Below are positions 52,147-61,724 of a stretch of 64,000 bases of DNA, piece after piece. The stretch spans positions 184,260 to 248,259 of the forward strand of contig NZ_JAIBLJ010000004.1 of NCBI RefSeq assembly GCF_020179385.1, given 5' to 3'. Each line of letters opens with the position of its first letter. Positions within the stretch are counted from its first letter, which is position 1. The notes below the pieces were generated by a model that was given only the letters and a program-made list of their open reading frames with translations, was not told the DNA's origin and made no database searches. A program made the position numbers and the translations under genes. This stretch comes from Alkalihalobacillus sp. YIM B00296. GTDB lineage: Bacteria; Bacillota; Bacilli; Bacillales; Fictibacillaceae.

Positions 52147-53361
52147 ATGGAAATCAAAAAATTGTTCATCGAAAATATCAGCGAATTCATCTCCATAGTT
52201 GGCCGTTCCTACCCTGGAATGAAGCTGGTTTCGGAAGAGAGATTTACAAAAAGCTGTAGAAAGATTCATAAACATACAAGAAAAACTTTCCCTATACGGC
52301 GCTCACCAAGCTGGTGAACTTGTAGGCGGCATGCAATTCCACGACTTCGAAATGATGTTTCATGGACAAAGAGTCCCTGTAGGCGGGATCGGAATGGTAG
52401 CTGTTGATCTTTTACATAAAAAAGAAGGTGTTGCAAAGTCGCTCCTGGAATATTTCCATAATCATTATCATGAGCAAGGAACCTATTTCATTGCACTCTA
52501 TCCTTTCCGACCGGACTTTTACAAACAAATGGGTTATGGCTATGGAACCAAAATGAACCGGGACCGGGTACGTCCTGCTCAATCGCCGAAAGGCCCATCA
52601 AAAGGACACATCACCTTTCTTACACTAGAAGACATCAATAAGATTGTCGATTTTTATAATAAGACAGCTGCTCTTACCCACGGCCTCATGATCCGTAATC
52701 TCAAAGGGTTTTCACGTTCGTTAAAACAACCGGGAAACTATACGATCGGATATGTTGAAAATGGGGAAGTGAAAGGGTATCCCGGGTTTTCGTTATTTAG
52801 AAGATACTTCCCTGGAAAACGACATCATCATTCATGAAATCTCTATGAGAATCAAGAAGTCCTTTCAGAAATGCTTACCTTTTTCCATGCACAGCATGAT
52901 CAGATCCGATCAATCTATTTTGACACCCAGGATGAACATTTCATTACCTATTGTCTGAATCGAGTAACGGTCTGGCACCTTATTCCCTACATTTACATGA
53001 AAGCAATACGCAAGGTGTCGGCTTGATGTACAGGGTTCTGGACACAAAAGGATTCCTGCGGTCCGTATCATCCCTCACTTCAATGATGTGACGATTACAT
53101 TGGATATGACCATCCGAGATTCATTTGTACCTGTTTAACAGCCGAACGATTCAACTGCTTGGAAATGGAAGCCTTACGATTGGCGAGAATACAAAAGCCG
53201 ATGTTAGAAATCAAGCTGGATATCTCTGATTTTTCATCAATGTTGATGGGGACTGTCCTTTTGAAACGCTGTACACTTATGGAAGAGCGGCCATTCTGAT
53301 ACAGCATATCTTCATACTGTCACTGATCTATTCCATGCACGTAGAAAACCGATTTGCTTGA
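52147..53361 (+). pseudogene. Eis-like GNAT acetyltransferase, frameshifted
   Basis: AGGAGG precedes an ATG at 52147. The frame MEIKKLFIENISEFISIVGR reaches an AAAAA run at about 52250, where one extra A shifts it; the correct continuation AVERFINIQEKLSLYGAHQA leads into the GNAT core VAVDLLHKKEGVAKSLLEYF (52331-52800). A further shift near 52785 and stops near 53090 and 53230 break the C-terminal sterol-carrier-like half. At least four lesions in 1.2 kb. The intact family is about 400 residues. Confidence 0.8.
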
Positions 53362-53384
53362 ATCGTTTTTAGGAGGGAATCTCA

Positions 53385-54629
53385 ATGAATGAAAAGTCTC
53401 ACGAACGAAAGCTTACAAACCTTGCAGAAGTCACACTGACCATCGGACTCAACCTTCAAAAAAATCAAACGCTCAACATAAATGCTGACTTGGACGCAGC
53501 CTCTTTCGTTCGGAAAGTTACAGAAATCGCTTATAAAAAAGGGGCTCGCCATGTATATGTCAATTGGATGGATCAAGAAATTTCGAAGCTGAAAATCATG
53601 CATGCACCTGAAAAAAGCCTGTCTGAATTCCCAGATTGGATCAAACACCGTTCAGAAGAGTTGATCCAACAGAAAGCTGCATTCCTCTCGATCCGCAGCA
53701 CTCTTCCTGAAGCTTTTTCAGGACTTGACCCAGAGCGTGTGGGAACGTCCATGAAAGCTTCCGCTCTGGAATCGCAGCACATCTCTTTGGCAAAAAAAAC
53801 GGCAAGAATCGCGTTTTGCATCGTTTGTGTCCCGAATGGAAAATGGGCACAGAAAGTCTATCCACGCCTACCACCTGAAGAAGCACTGCACAAGTTATGG
53901 GAATCGATTTTCAAGGTGACAAGGGTGAATTGTGATGAACCCGTCGATGAATGGAAATCCCATATTGGATCTTTACTCTCAAAGGTAGCTGAACTGAATG
54001 GGAAACGGTTCAAACAGCTCCATATCGAGGCTCCTGGCACAGATCTGATCCTCGATCTGCCGGATCAGCATTTATGGATTGGAGGAGGCGCCTCAACACA
54101 AGAGGGTCTCTTCTTCACACCAAACTTGCCGACGGAAGAAGTGTTCACTGCCCCGAAGCGGGATGGTGTCAATGGAACGGTGAAAAGTACGATGCCGTTG
54201 ATTTATGGCGGTACTGCCATTGAAGACATCGAGCTGACGTTCAAAGCTGGAAAGATAACAGAAGTGAATGCTTCAAATGGCCTTGAAACATTGAAGCATC
54301 TCATCGATAGTGATGACGGCTCCCATTTTCTCGGTGAAGTCGCCCTTGTACCGGAGGATTCACCGATCGCAAAAGAAAATACGATATTCTACAATACGTT
54401 GTTTGATGAAAACGCCTCATGTCACCTGGCAATCGGTTCAGCTTATCCTCTCTGTGTAGAAGGTGGGACAAATATGACCTGTGAGGAATTAAACGAGGCT
54501 GGATTAAATACGAGTATTACACATGTCGATTTCATGATCGGCTCACCAGATATGAACATTGACGGAATTCAACCGGATGGCCGACGTGAACCGCTTTTCC
54601 AAAACGGCTCCTGGATCAAGAAGAATTAA
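53385..54629 (+). CDS. M29-family aminopeptidase
   Basis: A 414-residue metallo-aminopeptidase of the AmpS/PepS type, cytoplasmic. The two-metal ligands are in place: Glu in LPTEEVFTAP, Glu in FLGEVALVPEDSP, His and Tyr in CHLAIGSAYPLC, and His/Asp in ITHVDFMIGSPDMNIDG. AGGAGG-type site 8 bases before the ATG. It follows the broken acetyltransferase gene and precedes a GNAT gene by 25 bases. Confidence 0.92.
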   Translation: MNEKSHERKLTNLAEVTLTIGLNLQKNQTLNINADLDAASFVRKVTEIAYKKGARHVYVNWMDQEISKLKIMHAPEKSLSEFPDWIKHRSEELIQQKAAFLSIRSTLPEAFSGLDPERVGTSMKASALESQHISLAKKTARIAFCIVCVPNGKWAQKVYPRLPPEEALHKLWESIFKVTRVNCDEPVDEWKSHIGSLLSKVAELNGKRFKQLHIEAPGTDLILDLPDQHLWIGGGASTQEGLFFTPNLPTEEVFTAPKRDGVNGTVKSTMPLIYGGTAIEDIELTFKAGKITEVNASNGLETLKHLIDSDDGSHFLGEVALVPEDSPIAKENTIFYNTLFDENASCHLAIGSAYPLCVEGGTNMTCEELNEAGLNTSITHVDFMIGSPDMNIDGIQPDGRREPLFQNGSWIKKN

Positions 54630-54654
54630 TGTTTTTATGCTCAGGGGGTAAACT

Positions 54655-55215
54655 ATGATTGCCAGAAAAATCCGGGAAAGAAAACGCGTCTATTTAGGAC
54701 GATTTACAGAGGAGGACCTAGACAAGGTATCGGAGTGGTACCATGATGATGAATATATGCGTTGTATGGACGCCTCGCCAAGTTTTCCGTTGTTGAATCG
54801 GGATTTCAAGGACTGGGTGGAACAGAAACCTCGCGACCAAAAATCGTTCCTATTCGCAATCCGCATGAATGAAGATGACAGGGTCGTCGGCTGGGTTGAT
54901 CTGGACAGCATCCTTTGGCCTCACCGCAATGCGTGGCTTGCGATCGGGATCGGTGAGAAGGAGCTTTGGGCCCAGGGACTTGGATATGAAACGATGGAGC
55001 TCATAATGAATTTCGCCTTTTATGAATTGAATCTGCATCGTGTCCAATTGACTGTTTTCAGTTACAACAAGCGCGCCATCAAGTTGTACGAACGCCTGGG
55101 ATTTAAGTTTGAAGGTGCCCAGCGTGAATTTCTCCAGCGTGATGGAAAAAGGTTCGACATGTGTATGTATGGGATATTGAGTCGCGAATGGGCCGATAAG
55201 CACAAACTTCAATGA
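54655..55215 (+). CDS. GNAT N-acetyltransferase, RimJ-like
   Basis: A 186-residue acyl-CoA-dependent acetyltransferase. The acetyl-CoA loop is GIGEKELWAQGLGYETMEL, followed by ELNLHRVQLTVFSYNKRAIK and LYERLGFKFEGAQRE. Substrate unknown; RimJ/RimL and spermidine-acetyltransferase-like proteins share the pattern. AGGGGG is before the ATG. Probably co-transcribed with the aminopeptidase. Confidence 0.85.
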   Translation: MIARKIRERKRVYLGRFTEEDLDKVSEWYHDDEYMRCMDASPSFPLLNRDFKDWVEQKPRDQKSFLFAIRMNEDDRVVGWVDLDSILWPHRNAWLAIGIGEKELWAQGLGYETMELIMNFAFYELNLHRVQLTVFSYNKRAIKLYERLGFKFEGAQREFLQRDGKRFDMCMYGILSREWADKHKLQ

Positions 55216-55346
55216 ATATTTTAATTTGGAACGTCTCCTACAGGCGTTTCTTCTTCGTTTCTTGACGTTAAGTTGTTATAATCGAAAAAAAGTAATCCGA
55301 TTGGTAAATGCATAGAAAAGGTAGTGAATCGTAGGAGGGTTTTTCT

Positions 55347-55694
55347 TTGGATCCAATTGATATTTCAAAGGTACAGCCAATCATTGATCGTTTTGTCGGT
55401 AAAGACGTATACATTCACCTTGAAACGACAAACGGAGCATACGCATCCCACTTTAATGAGAAGGTGTTTTCAGCTGGGGCTTATATCCGGAACGGAAAAA
55501 TCAACTATACACGCGGAAAAATCACTGGTGATGGTCCATATCGCGCCGGTTTGAAAATGGAACTTGGTTGGATTTATGCTGAAGGACTCACCCATTGGGA
55601 GCTTGATGCGAAAAACCGCTTGCTGATGGCGGGACATGATACGGAAGGGAAACTCGCTGTAGCACTTCAGATCAGCGAAACGCCGTTTGAATAG
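55347..55694 (+). CDS. yojF: YojF family protein
   Basis: A 115-residue protein (B. subtilis YojF 116), DUF1806. PIIDRFVGKDVYIHLETTNG and FSAGAYIRNGKINYTRGK are typical; role unknown, but the gene is regularly paired with bshB2. TTG start with GGAGG 8 bases upstream. Ends 15 bases before bshB2 with GAAAGGAG between. Confidence 0.9.
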   Translation: MDPIDISKVQPIIDRFVGKDVYIHLETTNGAYASHFNEKVFSAGAYIRNGKINYTRGKITGDGPYRAGLKMELGWIYAEGLTHWELDAKNRLLMAGHDTEGKLAVALQISETPFE

Positions 55695-55709
55695 AAAGGA
55701 GTCGGGCTT

Positions 55710-56372
55710 ATGGAAAAACAAGTACTTGTGGTCTTCCCTCACCCGGACGATGAAGCATTTGGAGTCTCAGGGTCGATTGCATTGCATATAGAGAATGGAA
55801 CCCCTGTCACGTATATGTGTTTGACACTAGGTGAAATGGGTAGAAATATGGGAAACCCTCCCTTCGCAAACCGTGAATCCTTACCCGAAGTTCGGAAAAT
55901 GGAACTCCAGGAAGCTTGTAAAGCACTCGGGCTTGAGGATTTACGTATGATGGGGCTTCGGGATAAGACCATCGAATTTGAGGATCCAGAATGGCTTGCA
56001 AATGAAATCACGAAAGCGATCGACGAACTTAACCCCTCACTCATCATCACCTTCTATCCAGGTTACAGCGTGCATCCTGACCATGAAGCATGTGGAGAAG
56101 CGGTCATTCAAGCTGTCAAACAGATGCCGGCATCTAAAAGACCGAAAGTTGAATGCGTGGCATTTTCCAATGACTGTGTCGAAAAGCTGGGAGAACCGGA
56201 TGTCATCCGAGATGTAAGCAACGTTCAAGATAAAAAAATTGCAACAATCGAAGCACATAAAAGTCAAACAGCAGGACTGATGGCCGGTATGAAGAAACGT
56301 CTTCAAGCAAATGAAGAGGAATTGATGAACTGGATTAAATATGAACGATTCTGGACATATAAATTCGATTGA
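55710..56372 (+). CDS. bshB2: Bacillithiol biosynthesis deacetylase BshB2
   Basis: A 220-residue zinc deacetylase that converts GlcNAc-malate to GlcN-malate in bacillithiol synthesis, or cleaves bacillithiol conjugates. The zinc/catalytic motif PHPDDE is at residues 10-15, and the second zinc His is in YSVHPDHEACGEAV. Operon with yojF as in B. subtilis (yojG). Supports a bacillithiol-based thiol redox system in the cell. Confidence 0.93.
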   Translation: MEKQVLVVFPHPDDEAFGVSGSIALHIENGTPVTYMCLTLGEMGRNMGNPPFANRESLPEVRKMELQEACKALGLEDLRMMGLRDKTIEFEDPEWLANEITKAIDELNPSLIITFYPGYSVHPDHEACGEAVIQAVKQMPASKRPKVECVAFSNDCVEKLGEPDVIRDVSNVQDKKIATIEAHKSQTAGLMAGMKKRLQANEEELMNWIKYERFWTYKFD

Positions 56373-56382
56373 CAATCATGAA

Positions 56383-56491
56383 GAGGGGCTGACCCTGAGT
56401 GTCTGTGTCTCTCCATACTTAACAACATTTTGAGAAATGATCTATTGGAGGTGTCTGACCCTTTTCTTTTGAGTCAGTCCCCTCATTTTTT
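56383..56491 (+). terminator. Terminator of yojF-bshB2
   Basis: GAGGGGCTGAC pairs with GTCAGTCCCCTC across a 78-base loop and runs into ATTTTTT. The large loop suggests an inserted sequence. Confidence 0.65.
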
Positions 56492-56580
56492 GATTAATTC
56501 AATGTCCTCGGGCATTCTTTTATATCAGCAGGCTCATAATCCATGTATTTAATCGTGCCTAACACCTCAAACATAACTTA

Positions 56581-56731
56581 ATTGCGCCGTTTTCAAACAG
56601 AATTGCACCGTTTTAAAATTTGTTGCACGATTTCTTCAATGGATTGCACCAATTCAAAAATTATTGAACCGGACGTTGACTAATTGCATCATCGATCGGT
56701 TAATTGTACACAGAAAAGCCAAATTGCACCG
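56581..56731. repeat. Short-phrase array C, 20-21 bp period, eight copies
   Basis: The phrase ATTGCACCG, with one or two changes, starts at 56581, 56602, 56622, 56643, 56663, 56683, 56703 and 56723: steps 21, 20, 21, 20, 20, 20, 20. The filler after each copy is unrelated. It lies between convergent bshB2 and the antiporter gene, ending 23 bases from the latter. Nothing else is seen in 56492-56580. Confidence 0.85.
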
Positions 56732-56753
56732 TTCTGTCCAAACAGGCGATTCT

Positions 56754-58226
56754 TCAGCCCTCATCCTTTTCATCTTCACTCTCTTCTTTTTTACGGATGA
56801 TGTTTTTAACCTCTCCGCGTTTAGCCTTGTGTACCAAGATAAACAGCGTATCTCTTGGTTGCAGGGTCGTATTACCCGTCGGAGTGATCAATGATTCTCC
56901 ACGGATGACAGCGGTGATCAACGTATTTTCAGGAAGAGGCAAGTCTTTTATCTCATAATTCAATATCAATGCCCCTTCCTCAATTTCAATCTCCATCATT
57001 TCGTTCTTCGTTTTACCGATCGAAACCAACTCTAAACTATGGGCAATCTCAGCTTTCGCGCCTTTCGAAAACTTGAAGTATTTTGATAGCGGTGATATGG
57101 TCGCCCCTTGGATCAAGGCTGATGTAAACACGACAAAGAAAACAACATTGAATATCAGTCCGCTGTTCTCAATATCGACAACCAATGGATATGTTGCCAA
57201 TACAATCGGAACGGCCCCTCTCAATCCAGCCCAGGAAATGAAAAGTTTTTCTTTCAGATTAAATTTCGTAAACACCAGGCTGATGAATACACCGACTGGT
57301 CTTGCTACAACCATGAGGATGGACGATAACAAAATCCCCTGCCAAACCACCTCAAGCAATTGATCAGGGAAGACAAGCATTCCCAAAAGGATAAACATGA
57401 GAATCTGCATCATCCATGCAAACCCCTCATTAAAACGAACAATGGAATGGCGATAGGTTATATCACGATTCCCCAAGAAGACAGCCATCGTATACACAGC
57501 AAGGAAACCGCTTGCTTCAAATAAGGTAGTGATACCGAAAGTAAATACCGCTATTGCAATCGAAAGGACAGGATAAAGTCCAGAAGAATCCAAGTTGATG
57601 TTGTTGATCAGCCATACAGCCGTTTTTCCAAGTATGAGGCCAAACAGAAGACCGATACCCATCTGCCAGAAAAAGTTGAACATTAATAGGAAGGGATTAG
57701 TCTCCGGATCCTGGATCAGCTCTAAGAATGCAACGGTTAGAAAGATCGCCATCGGATCATTGGTACCGGATTCCGCCTCCAAAGTAGAGGTCAATTTTCT
57801 TTTGATATCCTTATTCCCAAGGGCGGCAAAGACAGCAGCTGCATCCGTCGAGCCTACAATTGCCCCGAATAGAAACCCTTCAAACCAGGTTACACCCAAT
57901 ATGTATTTAGCTGCGATACCTGTGACGGATGTTGTGACTAAAACACCAATCGTCGCTAATGACAGGGATGGCTTATAAACCTTTTTGATGTGATGCCACT
58001 CTGTTTGAAGGCCACCCTCAAATAGGATGACGATCAACGCAAACGTACCGATCAATTGTGTAAGTATGGCGTTATCATAATAGATATATTGGCTGAGAAC
58101 CATACCGACCACAATGAAAAACACCAAGGACGGCAACCCGAGCCTGGATGAGAACTTCGCGGTTATCACACCAATGATCAATAATATCGAAACAACGAGA
58201 ATTATATTTTCAACACTGAATTCCAT
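56754..58226 (-). CDS. K+/H+ antiporter, CPA1 NhaP2/CvrA type
   Basis: A 490-residue antiporter with about 12 membrane segments, then a C-terminal TrkA-C-like domain (LILNYEIKDLPLPENTLITA and LQPRDTLFILVHKA). The ion-binding region GAIVGSTDAAAVFAAL and the ESGTNDPMAIFLTV motif (Asp pair) are intact; SWAGLRGAVPIVLATYPLV is also typical. It exports potassium or sodium for pH and osmotic balance. GGAGG before the ATG. Confidence 0.88.
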   Translation of the reverse strand: MEFSVENIILVVSILLIIGVITAKFSSRLGLPSLVFFIVVGMVLSQYIYYDNAILTQLIGTFALIVILFEGGLQTEWHHIKKVYKPSLSLATIGVLVTTSVTGIAAKYILGVTWFEGFLFGAIVGSTDAAAVFAALGNKDIKRKLTSTLEAESGTNDPMAIFLTVAFLELIQDPETNPFLLMFNFFWQMGIGLLFGLILGKTAVWLINNINLDSSGLYPVLSIAIAVFTFGITTLFEASGFLAVYTMAVFLGNRDITYRHSIVRFNEGFAWMMQILMFILLGMLVFPDQLLEVVWQGILLSSILMVVARPVGVFISLVFTKFNLKEKLFISWAGLRGAVPIVLATYPLVVDIENSGLIFNVVFFVVFTSALIQGATISPLSKYFKFSKGAKAEIAHSLELVSIGKTKNEMMEIEIEEGALILNYEIKDLPLPENTLITAVIRGESLITPTGNTTLQPRDTLFILVHKAKRGEVKNIIRKKEESEDEKDEG

Positions 58227-58291
58227 TTCCGTCCTCCCTGCCTATATCGCAATTATATAAAAGGGCGTTCAATAAAAACAAACTTCAAAAC

Positions 58292-58425
58292 TAAGAAAAG
58301 CGCAAACGCCCCGATCAACCACGAAGGTTACTGGAAGTCCGACGAGGAGGTTGTCACCGCCACAGGAGGACTGAAGTGATCCAAGGGGTTGGGCGTTGGA
58401 CCTAGACATTCCATCATCGAAACCA
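58292..58425. repeat. Dispersed repeat, full copy
   Basis: AAGAAAAGCGCAAACGCCCC, then TACTGGAAGTCCGACGAGGA, CACCGCCACAGGAGGACTGA and GGGTTGGGCGTTGGACCTAG: the same ordered blocks as at 10216, about 85% alike by eye. Confidence 0.8.
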
Positions 58426-58450
58426 AATATTTATACTTTCTTATCTTTTG

Positions 58451-58487
58451 AAAAAAGCTTAATGCTGACATTCAGTCAACATTAAGC
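58451..58487 (-). terminator. Terminator of nsrR
   Basis: GCTTAATGTTGAC and GTCAGCATTAAGC pair on the minus strand, then TTTTTT; the left arm overlaps the nsrR stop. Confidence 0.88.
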
Positions 58488-58940
58488 CTTCTTTTCCGGG
58501 GCGTGCTGTATTGAAAACAACTTTTGTAATTGGTCGGTATTCGTCGTCAAGTCAGCTAACGTATATTGATCCAACACGTTGAAATAGGCTTGCATCGCTT
58601 CATTCAATACCCCTTTCAGTTTACATACGGGGCTGATTATACAAGCGTTATTTGAGGAATCAAAACACTCGACCAGATAAAAGTCTTCCTCTGTCTTCCG
58701 GATCAATTCACCGATATTGATATCCTCAGGGTTCTTAGCAAGCTTGAACCCGCCATTTCTACCTCGTACCGTTTTGATGACACCCAGCTTTCCAAGTTCA
58801 TGGATCACTTTCATGAGATGGTTCTTGGAAATTTTATAGATTTCCGCAATCTCTTTAATATTGACTAATTGGCCGTCTTCTAGAGCTGTCAGGTATATTA
58901 GCACCCTCAATGAATAATCCGTATACCGGGTTAACCGCAT
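58482..58940 (-). CDS. nsrR: NO-sensing Rrf2-type repressor NsrR
   Basis: A 152-residue [4Fe-4S] regulator. The winged helix includes IAEIYKISKNHLMKVIHELG and VRGRNGGFKLAKNPEDINIG. Cys92, Cys100 and Cys106 and Asp8 (TRYTDYSLR) are at the same positions as the cluster ligands of B. subtilis NsrR. Divergent from hmp across 213 bases with NsrR-type palindromes, so it is inferred to repress hmp until NO destroys the cluster. Confidence 0.93.
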   Translation of the reverse strand: MRLTRYTDYSLRVLIYLTALEDGQLVNIKEIAEIYKISKNHLMKVIHELGKLGVIKTVRGRNGGFKLAKNPEDINIGELIRKTEEDFYLVECFDSSNNACIISPVCKLKGVLNEAMQAYFNVLDQYTLADLTTNTDQLQKLFSIQHAPEKKA

Positions 58941-59062
58941 TGTAAGCCCTCCCCTTTCGTAAAGGAGTCTTTATTCTTTCATCCTACCATTACGGTGTAT
59001 AAAGTGAAAGAACCACACTTATGATGTGTCTTTTCTATGAACACAAATGTGTCATTAGTTTG

Positions 59063-59132
59063 AATGATGTATTTCGTATGTATCTTTAAGGGACCTTTTT
59101 TTATAATAAAGATGTAAATAACATATATCTTT
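59063..59132 (+). promoter_or_regulatory. hmp promoter region with two NsrR-type boxes
   Basis: The box at 59108-59132 has arms AAAGATGTA and TATATCTTT around seven bases. A weaker 25-bp box at 59063-59087 has arms AATGATGTAT and ATGTATCTTT. A TATAAT (59102-59107) abuts the first. The centres are 45 bp apart. Confidence 0.7.
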
Positions 59133-59153
59133 AAAAATTAGGAGCTGGTTCAG

Positions 59154-60365
59154 ATGCTAGATCGGAAGACCATTCAAACAATCCAATCGACTGTTCCTGT
59201 ACTTAAAAAACACGGGACAACGATCACATCACGTTTCTATGAACTTCTTTTCACAAACCATCCCGAATTATTAAACCTATTCAATCATTCCAATCAGCAT
59301 AAAGGACGCCAGCAAGGCGCCTTGGCAAACGCGGTGTATGCAGCAGCTGTGCATATTGATCGACTTGAAGCCATCCTTCCTGCCGTTAAGCAGATTGCCC
59401 ATAAACACCGTAGTCTAGGTGTAAAGCCTGAACAATATCGTGTAGTCGGTGAGAACCTTTTGAAAGCGATTAAAGATGTGTTAGGGGATGCAGCCACTGA
59501 TGAGATTCTGGATGCGTGGGCAAAAGCTTACCAAGTCATCGCCGATGTATTCATCCAAGTCGAGCTTGACATGTATAAGGACGTGGCAGAGCAACCTGGA
59601 GGCTGGGAAGGCTTCCGGGAATTCGAGTTGGTGGAAAAGGAAGTCGAAAGCAAGGTCATCACTTCCTTTTATCTAAAGCCAGTTGATGGAAAGGGACTGG
59701 CAGGCTTCATTCCTGGTCAATATGTAAGTGTAAAAGTAGAGATCCCGAATGATCCACATACGCATATTCGCCAATACAGCTTGTCAGATACACCTGAAAA
59801 AAATCATTACCGTCTTTCTATCAAACGTGAAGGCCGTATTTCCATGCACCTTCATGACAATGTGAAGGAAGGAGACCTTATACTCTTGAGTGCGCCGGCT
59901 GGAGACTTCACAATCGATGTTAAATCAAAACGTCCACTTGTTCTGATCGGTGCGGGTATCGGCCTTACTCCTCTAGTAAGTATGCTGGAAACAACGGTGA
60001 TCCAATCTCCTGAACGCAACGTCCATTACATCCATGCTTCGATTAACGGAGAATATCAGGCGATGGGGGACCGGATCATGGAATTATCCGAAGTCGAGCA
60101 ATTGAAAGCCTATTTCTGTTTTGAAAAACCGACTGAGAAGGATCGTCGAAATCGCTGTTTTGATAAAGAAGGGTATATTGACTTACCTTGGTTAAAATCA
60201 ATCATACCGGGCGACGCTGATTATTACGTTTGCGGACCTGACGGCTTCATGAAAATGGTCATCCATAGCTTGAAACAGTTGAATGTGCCTGAAGAACAGA
60301 TCCATTATGAATTCTTCGGACCTGCAATCGATCTTGACGCAGAGACCCTCCCTGTTCAGAGCTGA
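59154..60365 (+). CDS. hmp: Flavohaemoglobin (NO dioxygenase) Hmp
   Basis: A 403-residue enzyme oxidising NO to nitrate. The globin domain (1-140) has proximal His85 in AHKHRSLGVKPEQY and distal Tyr29 in SRFYELLF; the FAD domain has HIRQYSLSD; and the NAD domain GAGIGLTPLVSML and YYVCGPDGFM. AGGAG precedes the ATG. Single gene, divergent from nsrR. Confidence 0.96.
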   Translation: MLDRKTIQTIQSTVPVLKKHGTTITSRFYELLFTNHPELLNLFNHSNQHKGRQQGALANAVYAAAVHIDRLEAILPAVKQIAHKHRSLGVKPEQYRVVGENLLKAIKDVLGDAATDEILDAWAKAYQVIADVFIQVELDMYKDVAEQPGGWEGFREFELVEKEVESKVITSFYLKPVDGKGLAGFIPGQYVSVKVEIPNDPHTHIRQYSLSDTPEKNHYRLSIKREGRISMHLHDNVKEGDLILLSAPAGDFTIDVKSKRPLVLIGAGIGLTPLVSMLETTVIQSPERNVHYIHASINGEYQAMGDRIMELSEVEQLKAYFCFEKPTEKDRRNRCFDKEGYIDLPWLKSIIPGDADYYVCGPDGFMKMVIHSLKQLNVPEEQIHYEFFGPAIDLDAETLPVQS

Positions 60366-60377
60366 AAACCTAGAAAA

Positions 60378-60430
60378 TCACGCCGTTTTTTTGAAATTCA
60401 CGCCAAAATCATGATTTTCGCGCCGAATAG
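60378..60430. repeat. Short-phrase array D, 20-bp period
   Basis: TCACGCC at 60378 and 60398 and TCGCGCC at 60418: exact 20-base steps, with unrelated filler. Between convergent hmp and msrAB, before the msrAB terminator. Confidence 0.7.
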
Positions 60431-60456
60431 GCTTTTTCTACTATAACGCATATTAT

Positions 60457-60488
60457 GAAAAGGAGGCTGACTCGGTCAACCTCCTTCT
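60457..60488 (-). terminator. Terminator of msrAB
   Basis: AAGGAGGTTGAC and GTCAGCCTCCTT pair on the minus strand across CGA, then TT. Confidence 0.8.
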
Positions 60489-60493
60489 TGTAT

Positions 60494-61453
60494 TCAATCG
60501 AATAATTGTTTGTATTCACCGTATCCTTCTTCCTCAAGGTTTTCTTTCGGGATGAACCGTAGTGAGGCCGAATTGATACAATACCTTAGCCCGTTTTCGC
60601 CAGGTCCATCGTTGAAGACATGGCCTAAATGGGAATCACCGAACTTGCTTCTCACTTCTGTCCGGACCATAAAATGGCTGAGATCTTTCTTTTCCTTGAT
60701 CCTTGTGGAATGAAGGGGTTTTGTAAAACTAGGCCATCCACAACCCGCATCATACTGATCCTTTGAACTGAATAAAGGTTCTCCGGAAACGATGTCAACA
60801 TAGATTCCATCCCGTTCATTGTTCCAAAATTCATTTTGGAAGGGTGGTTCTGTACCATTCTCCTGGGTTACGTTGTACTGCATGTCATTCAAACCTTGAC
60901 GAAGCGTTTTCTCGTCCTTTTCCATTACCCAGTTTTCCTCTATGAAACCTTTGCGGCCAGAGCCTTTATAATAGCGATTATAGTGGTCTGGGTTCTTCTC
61001 ATAATACTTTTGGTGATAGCTTTCTGCAGGATAGAATGTCTTTGCAGGTAAGATGTCCGTCACAATCGGCTTAGAAAACCGACCACTTTCCTCCAAAATC
61101 TTCTTGGATGCTTCAGCCATCTCTTTTTGCTCCTCATTATGGTAATAGATAGCCGTTTTATAGGATTCCCCGCGATCATGGAATTGTCCGCCGGGATCTG
61201 TCGGATCGATTTGCTGCCAATAAAGTGTAAGGAGTTTTTCATACGGAAAAATGTCTGGATCAAAGGTGATTTGGACAGCTTCTCGATGCCCAGTCGTATT
61301 CGTGACCACTTTCTGATACGTGGGATTCTCCGTATCCCCACCTGTATAACCCGATACGACTTTTTCGATGCCCGGCATTTCATCGAACGGTTTGACCATA
61401 CACCAGAAACAACCGCCTGCAAATGTCGCAAGTTGTAAATTATTATCAGTCAT
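60494..61453 (-). CDS. msrAB: Fused methionine sulfoxide reductase MsrA-MsrB
   Basis: A 319-residue protein repairing oxidised methionine. MsrA domain (about 1-160): Cys15 of GGCFWC. MsrB domain (about 175-315): [16 protein letters not shown] and the catalytic Cys in [12 protein letters not shown]. The two CxxC zinc pairs of many MsrB enzymes are absent, so this is the zinc-free type. ATG at 61453 follows GGGGGTG; the upstream open frame is leader. Cytoplasmic. Confidence 0.94.
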   Translation of the reverse strand: MTDNNLQLATFAGGCFWCMVKPFDEMPGIEKVVSGYTGGDTENPTYQKVVTNTTGHREAVQITFDPDIFPYEKLLTLYWQQIDPTDPGGQFHDRGESYKTAIYYHNEEQKEMAEASKKILEESGRFSKPIVTDILPAKTFYPAESYHQKYYEKNPDHYNRYYKGSGRKGFIEENWVMEKDEKTLRQGLNDMQYNVTQENGTEPPFQNEFWNNERDGIYVDIVSGEPLFSSKDQYDAGCGWPSFTKPLHSTRIKEKKDLSHFMVRTEVRSKFGDSHLGHVFNDGPGENGLRYCINSASLRFIPKENLEEEGYGEYKQLFD

Positions 61454-61724
61454 GTTAACACCCCCAGCTATATAGGCTGTACCTTCTGAATTATTTTTCC
61501 TAAAAAAATTCTTATACCTAATCATAGTGATTTGCATAAGATTAGCAAGTAAAACGTTTTATAAAAATAAGGTAACTCCATTCGTTTTTTTCATGTACCA
61601 AATCATGAAAAGAATTTCGGAATGGCAAAATGAAAATGGACTTTCTACTTTGTGAATATTCTTATAAAATGTCCATGAACAAAAATTATTTTTATTTCAC
61701 ACACATACAAAAGGGTTCGATACA

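Noticed and set aside
56581-56731. CRISPR array
   Set aside because: The repeated phrase is only about 9 bases and degenerate, spacers are about 11 bases, and no cas gene is near.
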